From: Pseudomonadota bacterium
GTDB taxonomy: Bacteria; Pseudomonadota; Gammaproteobacteria; Burkholderiales; Burkholderiaceae_C
Assembly: GCA_018241265.1 (NCBI GenBank)
Contig: JAFEEF010000083.1
Location: 9,904 to 55,037 of the forward strand
Direction: 5' to 3'
Length of the DNA: 45,134 nucleotides
Below the pieces are notes generated by a model. That model was not told where the DNA came from, ran no database searches, and saw nothing but the letters and a program-made list of their open reading frames with translations. A program made the translations under genes and the position numbers. The stretch's first letter is position 1. Every line of letters starts with the position of its first letter. Shown here piece by piece: positions 1 to 8,449 of this stretch.

Positions 1-1748
1 CGGGGCAGGGTGGCCTCGACCTTGCGGGCGAGCGCGGCCCCGGCGGTGCCGAAGACGCACCCCGGCGGGTGGCAGTGATGAGGGAGTTGCTGGCCTCCTT
101 CGACGCGGGTCGCTGGAGCGGGGATCGGGACGAACTGCCATTGCCCGTGGTCGACGAGGTGTGGGATCGCGTCACCACGGATCGCCAGGGCTGCGCCGGT
201 TCCAAGTGCCCGGAGTTCGCACGCTGCCCGTTCCAAGCCGCGCGGCAGCGGGTCAAGGAGGCGGACCTCGTGATCGCCAACCATGACCTCGTGCTGTCGG
301 CCATCGACATGGAAGGGGCGAGTGTCCTTCCGCCGCCCCAAGAGACCATCTACGTGTTTGACGAGGCCCACAGCCTGGCCGCCAAGGCGGTGGAGCACTT
401 CTCAGCCAGGCATGCGCTGCGCGGGGCGATCGACTGGCTGGAAGGGGCGTGCAACGCGGTGCGCGATGCGGTCCTCGGGCTGCGGCTCGACGAGCAGCTG
501 ATCCGCGACAGCCGGGCCAGTGCTGAACGCATCGAGCGGGCGCTGCGCGATCTGCACCAGCGGATCCACGGCACCAACGGCTTCGAGGAGAAGCGCGCCC
601 GGCGGTTCAAGTCCGGTCCGTTGCCGGACTGGTGCGAGACGGTTGGTGGGCAGGTCCTGGCCGCCGGCGAGGATTTGCAGAAGACCTTCGCTTCGCTCCG
701 GGAGCATGTCCTCGAGAAGGCGCCGAGTGTGGGCACGCTGGCCACGCAGGTCCTGTCCGTGCTGGGCTTCTACGTGGTGAGGCTGGACAACCTGGTGGAC
801 ACCTGGCACCTGATGCTGGCCGAGCAGCCGGAGGATGCGCCGCCAATCGCGCGCTGGATCGAGCGACATGACGAAGGCGGGCGTCCGGACGACTATCTGG
901 TCTGCGCGTCGCCGATCAGCGGCGGCGACAAGCTTCGCAAGCTGCTGTGGAATCGCGCGAGTGCTGCCGTGGTGATGTCCGCGACCCTGACGTCGTGCGG
1001 CACCTTCGATCTGTTCCTGCGCCAGTCGGGTCTCGGCTTCTTCGACAGCCCGGCCTTCCTGCGCGTCGAGTCGCCCTTTGACTTCCGCAAGAACGCGCAG
1101 CTCGTGGTGCCGGCGATGCGCACGGAGCCGACGGCCGCGGAGGAACACACGCGCGAGGTCAGCGACCGGCTGCCTTCTCTCGTGGAGACCCTCGGCACGC
1201 TGGTGCTCTTCACATCGGCACGGCAGATGCGCGAGGTCTACGCCCAATTGCCCGAGGACCTGAGGCGGGTCACCTTGGTGCAGGGGTCGATGCCCAAGGG
1301 CGAGATGCTCGCGCGGCATCGCGCCGCCGTCGACCGCGCCGATCGGTCCGTGCTGTTCGGCCTGAGCACCTTCGCCGAAGGCGTTGACCTGCCAGGGGAG
1401 TACTGCACGCACGTCGTGATCGCCAAGCTCCCGTTCTCGGTGCCGGACTCGCCGCTCGAAGAGGCGCGGCGTGAGTGGGTCGAGTCGCGCGGTGGGTTGC
1501 CTTTCATCGAGATCACGGTGCCGGAGGCCGCGGTGCGGCTGAAGCAGGGGCTGGGGCGGCTGCTTCGCACGATCCATGACCGAGGGCGCGTGACGATCCT
1601 GGACAGGCGGATCGTGACCAGGCGCTGGGGTGGGCTCCTCATGCGCGGCATGCCCGATTTCGAGCTCGTGATCGAGCGTGGTCGCGCAAGCCGCCCAACG
1701 GCGGCCCGTACCGAGGACTTGAAAGAGCCGAGTCCGGCGGGACCATGA
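1..1748 (+). CDS. DinG/XPD-family ATP-dependent DNA helicase, 5' end outside window
   Basis: Superfamily 2 helicase of the DinG/Rad3 type, expected to unwind DNA 5'-3' using ATP and an Fe-S cluster. The frame is open from base 3, so the gene starts upstream and the Walker A region is missing from view. Visible are three of the four Fe-S cysteines in C-x4-C-x5-C spacing (GCAGSKCPEFARC), a DEAH box (VFDEAHSLA), the VVMSATL motif III, and the C-terminal helicase core (GLSTFAEGVDLPG, then RLKQGLGRLLRT with the motif VI arginines). The sizes fit DinG (E. coli about 716 aa). It is followed after 35 bp by the Gp3-like gene on the same strand, which suggests a backbone operon of a plasmid or ICE. Family call is firm; the exact orthologue is not. 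Confidence 0.88.
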   Translation, partial: GQGGLDLAGERGPGGAEDAPRRVAVMRELLASFDAGRWSGDRDELPLPVVDEVWDRVTTDRQGCAGSKCPEFARCPFQAARQRVKEADLVIANHDLVLSAIDMEGASVLPPPQETIYVFDEAHSLAAKAVEHFSARHALRGAIDWLEGACNAVRDAVLGLRLDEQLIRDSRASAERIERALRDLHQRIHGTNGFEEKRARRFKSGPLPDWCETVGGQVLAAGEDLQKTFASLREHVLEKAPSVGTLATQVLSVLGFYVVRLDNLVDTWHLMLAEQPEDAPPIARWIERHDEGGRPDDYLVCASPISGGDKLRKLLWNRASAAVVMSATLTSCGTFDLFLRQSGLGFFDSPAFLRVESPFDFRKNAQLVVPAMRTEPTAAEEHTREVSDRLPSLVETLGTLVLFTSARQMREVYAQLPEDLRRVTLVQGSMPKGEMLARHRAAVDRADRSVLFGLSTFAEGVDLPGEYCTHVVIAKLPFSVPDSPLEEARREWVESRGGLPFIEITVPEAAVRLKQGLGRLLRTIHDRGRVTILDRRIVTRRWGGLLMRGMPDFELVIERGRASRPTAARTEDLKEPSPAGP

Positions 1749-1783
1749 ATCTCCACATTCACCAACTTGCGAAGGAGAGATGA

Positions 1784-3244
1784 ATGGTCGCAATGGCACA
1801 GAGCAAGGCGAACGGGCAGGGCGGTGGCCTGGTCCCGGCCGCGGGCGGCGCGGTGGCGATCCCCACGCTGCTGGGCCGCTCGGCGCAGCGCATTCCGGTG
1901 GGCGGCCGCATCCGGGCCGGCATCAAGGTGCTGACCCGGCGAGCGGCCGAGTCCGGCCAGGCACGCGAGATCTACGACGCCGGCGTGGCGCAGGGCAAGG
2001 GGTTCGACGCGATCGAGCGGGAACTCGCCGTGGCGCTGCCCGACCTCAAAAACCCGCTCACGCCGAAGAACGTCCCGTACTTCACCGTCCGAGGCGAGGA
2101 CTTCCCGAACCCGGAACTCGCGCGGCAGATCATGGACCTGTATGCCGAGGATCGTGGCGACGGTGTTCAGCGTCTGTATCGCTTCCCGGTGGTGTTCCCG
2201 GCCGATGCCTGGCAGAACGTCATGCCGCATGAGCTGGTGACCTGGACGTCCAGCGAACGGCGCTTCTGGTCCGAGTACTCCGAGGACGGGCAGACGCGGT
2301 ACTGCAAGACCTACGAGCAGCCGCCGGCGCCGGGCGCAGGCCGCCGCGTCGTGCGCATCTTCGGCGGGCGCAAGGTAACGCTGCGCGCCGAGAACAACGG
2401 GCTGTGCGATCCCGAGAGCTGCGTCGAGTACCAGGGCAAGAAGTGCAACCTGTCGGGCCGGTTCATCTTCTTCGTCCCCGGCATCAAGTCGATCAGCGCT
2501 TTCGAGCTGCCGACGAACAGCTTCTACGCCATGCAGGCGGCCATCGAGAAGTTCCAGACGATCGGCTTCATGCGCGGCGGCCGCATCTCTGGCTTCCTCG
2601 ACGGCCAGCGCACGCCGTTCTACATCAGCAAGCGCCTGGTGGAGGTCTCGCGGATCGACGAGGAAGGCCGTCCAACCCGCGTGGCCCAATGGCTGATTGA
2701 ACTCGAGGCGCCGGTGGATCCGACCGCACTGCTGCGGCACGACGAGGACCTCGACGCGCTCGAGCTTCGCGCTGCGGATGCGGCCAACGTCCTTCAGGGT
2801 CATGGCGGCGGAACGAGCACCGTCCAGGTGGTCAGTGAAGACGGCGTGATCGAGGTCGCGAGTCCGTCCCCCGTGGTCGAGCAAACCGCGGAGCGCGGCC
2901 AGCGCTCTACCGGCGCGTCAATCGAGAGCAGGCCGGCGGCGCCGGCGCGGGCCGAGCCTGCGCGCTCCGCCCCGCCGAAGCGCGGCGAGGCGCCGCCGGC
3001 TGGCAGGTCGGCAGCGGCGGACACCGGTGCCGAGGCCAAGGAGGTGGCGTGGCTGTTCGATGCCGCCGCGGCGCTTGGTGTCGATGCCGAGAGCTACGAG
3101 CGCTACGCCACCAAGCGCTGGGGCCAAGGCTGGAAGAAGGCCGCCGGTGGCCGCAAGCGTGCACTGGAGGACCTCACACCCTTCCAGGACGACGGCGCCG
3201 GCTTCGTCGAGAAGGTGAAGGGCGAGCTCGAGGTCTGGGCTTGA
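1784..3244 (+). CDS. Gp3-like (recombination directionality factor-like) metal-binding protein
   Basis: 486-aa protein resembling the Gp3-like family, named after the phiC31 recombination directionality factor and often annotated on plasmids and ICEs as hydrolase or metal-binding protein. The central part has a three-cysteine pattern near residue 207 (CDPESCVEYQGKKC), then a strand-rich stretch (RFIFFVPGIKSISAFELPT) and a GRISGF turn. The N-terminus has IPVGGRIRAGIKVLT. The C-terminal third is low complexity (Ala/Pro/Arg/Glu), followed by a short helical end. The ATG at 1784 is preceded by AAGGAG (1772-1777). An overlapping ATG at 1780 is in another frame. Neighbours (helicase, SbcD, SbcC) suggest a DNA-transaction role. 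A true directionality function is inference from family resemblance only. Confidence 0.6.
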   Translation: MVAMAQSKANGQGGGLVPAAGGAVAIPTLLGRSAQRIPVGGRIRAGIKVLTRRAAESGQAREIYDAGVAQGKGFDAIERELAVALPDLKNPLTPKNVPYFTVRGEDFPNPELARQIMDLYAEDRGDGVQRLYRFPVVFPADAWQNVMPHELVTWTSSERRFWSEYSEDGQTRYCKTYEQPPAPGAGRRVVRIFGGRKVTLRAENNGLCDPESCVEYQGKKCNLSGRFIFFVPGIKSISAFELPTNSFYAMQAAIEKFQTIGFMRGGRISGFLDGQRTPFYISKRLVEVSRIDEEGRPTRVAQWLIELEAPVDPTALLRHDEDLDALELRAADAANVLQGHGGGTSTVQVVSEDGVIEVASPSPVVEQTAERGQRSTGASIESRPAAPARAEPARSAPPKRGEAPPAGRSAAADTGAEAKEVAWLFDAAAALGVDAESYERYATKRWGQGWKKAAGGRKRALEDLTPFQDDGAGFVEKVKGELEVWA

Positions 3245-3369
3245 GTGCGGTCGGCGCCGTGCAAGGCGGCGCCATCGCTGGACCCGCCAGCGCTTGAAGC
3301 ATGGCGCCGCGGGCCGATGCTGGGGCAGGTGCTCAGGACGCTCACGCACAACCGACGGAAGGAACTCTC

Positions 3370-4701
3370 ATGATCACTGTGGCGCAGTTTTCGGACCTGC
3401 ATTTCAGCGGGAAGAACCTCGACGAGGCGGGTCGATGCTTCGGCTTCGCGGTGGACCAGGCGATCAGGCAAGGCGTTGATGCGGCCGTGATCTCGGGCGA
3501 CGCGACGGACCATGCGCTCGACGTTCACAGCCCGGCGGTCGAACGCCTTGCGCGCGAGGTCCGGCGTCTCGCCGACCACTGCCCGGTGCTGATGCTGCAG
3601 GGGACGTTCTCTCACGAGCCTCCCGGTACCCTGGCGATCTTTCCGCTGCTCAGCGGCCGGCACCCGGTGTTCGTGGCGAACCACCTCGGCCAGGTCGCAC
3701 TGATGGAGGAGGGCCGCTGGGTGCCCTCGCAGGCCTGGCGCTTCGACGCGGTCCCCGCCGGAGCGCGGGCCATCTTCACCTGCGTCCCGACGGTCAACAA
3801 GGCGGTCGTGGCGGCCACGGTCGGCGCCACCGAGGCTGCGGAAGCGGTCGGTCAGGAACTGGCCGCGCTGCTGGCCGGGTACGGGTCGATCAACCGAGCC
3901 GCACGCGCAGCGCAGGTGCCGACGATCGGCGTAGCGCATGGCACGGTCACGGGCTGCGTGACGGAGCACGGCGTCCCGATGGCGGGCTTCGACCACGAGT
4001 TCACCACCACGAGCCTGTTCTCCGCAGGTACCCAGGCCTTCATGCTCGGGCACATCCACAAGCATCAGAGCTGGGACGACGGCGGGCGACTGATCGCCTA
4101 TGCCGGCTCGATCGGCCGCTTCCACCACGGCGAGCTCGATGCCAAGGGCTTTCTGCTGTGGGAGGTCGAGGCGGCGGCGGCTCGATTCCAGTTGGTCGAG
4201 ACGCCGGCGCGGCGCACCGTGGACCTGGTGTTCGAGGGTGTGCCGGATGCCGAGCAGATCGCCGCGGCGGTTCGTGAAGTGAACGTGTCCGGCGCCTACG
4301 TCCGGGTGCGGTGGCAGGTGGGTGAAGAGGAACGAGGCAGCGTGGACCGCGAGGCCATCAAGCGGGCCCTGGGCGACGCCGCCGACGTCCAGCTCGAAGG
4401 GCGGGTCGTTCCCGTCGTGCGCAGCAGGGCGGCAGGGATCTCGCGCGCGTCGTCGCTGCAGGAGAAGGTGAGGGTCTGGGCACGCGCCACCGGCAGCATG
4501 GACGGTCCGCTCATCGAGCGCCTCGAGGCCCTGGCCCACCGCGAGCCCGCCCAGATCGCGAATGCGATCCTGGCCGGCGACGAGGAAGCCGGGCCGACTA
4601 CCCACCCGGTCCCCGACGAGACGGCGCCGCTGCCGCAGCCGTCCGGGGACGGGCGTGTGGCGGAGGCCCTGCGCGAAGCCGAGGCGATGGAGCTGTTCTG
4701 A
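3370..4701 (+). CDS. sbcD: SbcD/Mre11-like metallophosphoesterase (nuclease subunit)
   Basis: 443-aa calcineurin-like phosphoesterase of the SbcD/Mre11 type, the nuclease partner of the SbcC-like ATPase encoded next. Metal-ligand motifs are visible: SDLHFSG (D9, H11), SGDATD (D44), GVAHG (H190) and LGHIHKH (H228, H230). Motif III, normally GNHD, reads GTFSHE, so the asparagine is absent. The start at 3370 is chosen over the upstream frame opening at 3301 because GGAAGGAA lies just upstream and the fold begins at once. The C-terminal 150 residues are less conserved, ending in MELF. Spacing to the sbcC start is 83 bp, consistent with an sbcDC operon. Role: end processing or hairpin cleavage in DNA repair or element maintenance. 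Activity with the altered motif III is unknown. Confidence 0.8.
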   Translation: MITVAQFSDLHFSGKNLDEAGRCFGFAVDQAIRQGVDAAVISGDATDHALDVHSPAVERLAREVRRLADHCPVLMLQGTFSHEPPGTLAIFPLLSGRHPVFVANHLGQVALMEEGRWVPSQAWRFDAVPAGARAIFTCVPTVNKAVVAATVGATEAAEAVGQELAALLAGYGSINRAARAAQVPTIGVAHGTVTGCVTEHGVPMAGFDHEFTTTSLFSAGTQAFMLGHIHKHQSWDDGGRLIAYAGSIGRFHHGELDAKGFLLWEVEAAAARFQLVETPARRTVDLVFEGVPDAEQIAAAVREVNVSGAYVRVRWQVGEEERGSVDREAIKRALGDAADVQLEGRVVPVVRSRAAGISRASSLQEKVRVWARATGSMDGPLIERLEALAHREPAQIANAILAGDEEAGPTTHPVPDETAPLPQPSGDGRVAEALREAEAMELF

Positions 4702-4784
4702 AGCGGACTGGTCTTGAAGGAAGTGAAGGCGGCGGGAGACTCGTACGAAGCGGGTCGATGGGCGGCCGTGCATGGAGCAAGAAG

Positions 4785-5006
4785 ATGGACGATCAAGTGA
4801 AGCAAGCGGACGAGGTGTCCCGCGACGGCTACCAACCGCTGTCGCTGACGCTCACGGGTTTCAAGGGGATCCGCAGCGGTCTCGGTCGTGACACGATCAC
4901 GCTCGACCTGGAGGCGCTGGTCGGTGACGCGCAACTGGTGGCCATTGCGGGCAGCAACGGGCGCGGGAAGACCACGGTCATGGACAACCTGCACCCCTTA
5001 TGTTGA
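4785..5006 (+). pseudogene. sbcC: SbcC-like ATPase, 5' fragment, split by a transposon
   Basis: First 71 codons of an SbcC/Rad50-type ATPase: an N-terminal strand (LSLTLTGFKGIRSGLG) and Walker A (GSNGRGKTT), broken just after MDNLHP. The next codons (Leu, Cys, stop) come from the inserted element. The frame resumes at 17012 with YLVMPSRAG; joining 4785-4997 to 17012-19294 gives one uninterrupted 831-codon gene. ATG 4785 has GGAG at 4774-4777, while an ATG at 4758 is an alternative. As it stands the fragment carries only Walker A and cannot form the ATPase head with its distant C-terminal half, so it is presumably inactive. Confidence 0.9.
4992..4997. repeat. CACCCC core, left copy flanking the transposon
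   Basis: Six bases immediately left of the left inverted repeat, identical to 17006-17011 on the right. In the reconstructed sbcC they encode His-Pro once. Seen directly. Six bases is the crossover length reported for Tn554 (GATGTA core), which fits exchange by a tyrosine recombinase. The boundary could shift by one base (CACCCCT), because a T follows both copies. Confidence 0.85.
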
Positions 5007-5021
5007 ATTCACTGTGTCAAC
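4998..5021 (+). repeat. Left terminal inverted repeat
   Basis: Begins TTATGTTGAATTCAC and ends TGTGTCAAC. Compared with the reverse complement of 16981-17005 (TTAGGTTGCATTC... ending TGTGTCAAC), about 20 of 25 aligned columns match with one gap. In a circular form the two repeats would face each other across CACCCC, the usual layout of a tyrosine-recombinase core site. Confidence 0.8.
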
Positions 5022-5042
5022 AGTGGGCCAAGACGCGGCGTC

Positions 5043-5450
5043 TCACTGCCGCTGCAGGGTGGCAATCAATGGGCATGAAAGCTTGCCCCGCCTCGTGCAG
5101 CAGTCGCGAACGAGGCCAGCCAGCGCCGACTCGATCCGCCGCAGATCCTTCAGCTTCTGGCGCACGTCAGCGAGCTTTGCTTCAGCGAGCTTTCTCGCCT
5201 CGTCACAGTGCGTGCCGTCGTCCAGTCTCAGCAAGCCCGCAACCTCGTCGAGGCTGAAGCCCAGGCGCTGTGCGGCCTTCACGAACCGCACCCGTGCGAC
5301 GTCCTTCGCCTCATAGCGCCGAATGCGGCCGTAGGGCTTGTCGGGTTCGGGCAGCAGCGCGCGGCGCTGGTAGAAGCGCACCGTCTCCACGTTGACCCCG
5401 GCCGCCTTGGCGACGGCCCCAATCGTCAGTCCCTGCTGATCGCTGTCCAT
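5043..5450 (-). CDS. merR: MerR, Hg(II)-responsive repressor/activator
   Basis: 135-aa MerR-family regulator of the mercury operon. N-terminal winged helix-turn-helix ([20 protein letters not shown]), then a long dimerisation helix. All three Hg(II)-binding cysteines of classical MerR are in place: C82, C117 and C126 (C118 is an extra neighbour). Length is close to the usual 144. It is divergent from merTPCA and its product should bind the dyad at 5461-5478, repressing without mercury and untwisting the 19-bp spacer with it. It lies just inside the left transposon end, so transcription from the operon points into the element. Confidence 0.95.
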   Translation of the reverse strand: MDSDQQGLTIGAVAKAAGVNVETVRFYQRRALLPEPDKPYGRIRRYEAKDVARVRFVKAAQRLGFSLDEVAGLLRLDDGTHCDEARKLAEAKLADVRQKLKDLRRIESALAGLVRDCCTRRGKLSCPLIATLQRQ

Positions 5451-5455
5451 GCCGC

Positions 5456-5486
5456 TTGACTCCGTACATGAGTACGGAAATAAGCT
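5456..5486 (+). promoter_or_regulatory. merT promoter with MerR operator
   Basis: -35 TTGACT (5456-5461), 19-bp spacer, -10 TAAGCT (5481-5486). The spacer holds the dyad TCCGTAC-ATGA-GTACGGA (5461-5478). The overlong 19-bp spacer and the central dyad are the hallmark of MerR-activated promoters. The divergent merR starts at 5450, so its own promoter must overlap this segment. Confidence 0.93.
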
Positions 5487-5518
5487 TACGCCATCGTCTC
5501 TCCGACCGAGGAAAGTGC

Positions 5519-5869
5519 ATGACGGAATCGCAGACCGGGCGCGGCGCGCTCGTCGGCGGCGGACTGGCCGCGATCCTGGCTTCCGCGTGCTGCCTGGGCC
5601 CGTTGGTGCTGGTGACCCTGGGCTTCAGCGGTGCGTGGATCGGCAACCTCACGGCGCTGGAGCCCTATCGGCCGTTGTTCATCGGCGTGGCGCTCGTCGC
5701 CATGGGCTTCGCGTGGCGCCGCATCTATCGGCCTGCTCAGCAGTGCAAGCCGGGCGAGGTGTGCGCGATCCCTGAGGTGCGGTCCACCTACAAGGCCGTC
5801 TTCTGGATGGTGGCCGTGCTGGTGCTGATCGCGCTTGCTTACCCCTTCGTCCTTCCGCTGTTCTATTGA
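5519..5869 (+). CDS. merT: MerT, inner-membrane mercuric ion transporter
   Basis: 116 aa, the usual MerT length, with three hydrophobic segments. The first carries the paired cysteines C24-C25 (ASACCLGP) that receive Hg(II) from MerP. The cytoplasmic loop has a second Cys pair (QQCKPGEVC). Start at 5519 (MTESQTGRG) is preferred over the longer frame opening at 5456 because that one would overlap the promoter, and GAGGAAAG lies just upstream of 5519. It moves Hg(II) to MerA in the cytoplasm. First gene of merTPCA. Confidence 0.95.
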   Translation: MTESQTGRGALVGGGLAAILASACCLGPLVLVTLGFSGAWIGNLTALEPYRPLFIGVALVAMGFAWRRIYRPAQQCKPGEVCAIPEVRSTYKAVFWMVAVLVLIALAYPFVLPLFY

Positions 5870-5882
5870 CCAGGAGTGCTCC

Positions 5883-6155
5883 ATGAAGAAGCTGATCGCC
5901 GTCCTCGCCCTGTCCGGCGCGGCCGCCGTCCAGGCGGCGTCGCAGACCGTGACGCTGGACGTGCCGGGCATGACCTGTGCGGCGTGCCCGATTACCGTGA
6001 AGAAGGCGATCTCGAAGGTCGATGGCGTGAGCAAAGTCGACGTGAGCTACGAGAAGCGCCAGGCCGTCGTGACCTTCGATGACGCTAAGGCCAGCGTGCA
6101 GAAGCTGACCCAGGCGACCGAGAACGCGGGCTATCCGTCCACCGTCAAGCGCTGA
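5883..6155 (+). CDS. merP: MerP, periplasmic mercury-binding protein
   Basis: 90 aa. A signal peptide (MKKLIAVLALSGAAAVQA) is followed by one heavy-metal-associated domain with the GMTCAAC motif (C32, C35), which scavenges Hg(II) in the periplasm and passes it to MerT or MerC. CAGGAG precedes the ATG. It lies 13 bp after merT and 25 bp before merC, same operon. Confidence 0.95.
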   Translation: MKKLIAVLALSGAAAVQAASQTVTLDVPGMTCAACPITVKKAISKVDGVSKVDVSYEKRQAVVTFDDAKASVQKLTQATENAGYPSTVKR

Positions 6156-6180
6156 CGCCGCAGCGATCGAGGAGGCCATC

Positions 6181-8311
<2,131 letters not shown>

Positions 8312-8373
8312 GCTTCAGCTGGACTTGAACAGGGAACTGCGCGGCGCATCGCCGCCTTGCGGCCAAGCGTGTG

Positions 8374-8396
8374 AACGGTCGCGACTGACGACCGTT
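8374..8396. other. Perfect hairpin between merA and the second sbcC
   Basis: AACGGTCG (8374-8381), a 7-nt loop and CGACCGTT (8389-8396) form an 8-bp perfect stem in the 138-bp merA-sbcC gap. There is no T-run after it, so it is not a standard intrinsic terminator. It could be a weak terminator, an mRNA processing site or a protein-binding dyad. Confidence 0.5.
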
Positions 8397-8449
8397 GAAA
8401 GCGTCGCCGGCCATGCGAGCCTGATCGGAGACCAACTCCGAGGCATGCC

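Noticed and set aside
402-2884. Long minus-strand frames opposite the helicase and Gp3-like genes
   Set aside because: They mirror the codon pattern of clear plus-strand genes in very GC-rich DNA, have no family features and no ribosome sites.
8374-8396. Intrinsic terminator after merA
   Set aside because: The stem is perfect but no T-run follows on either strand; listed only as a hairpin.
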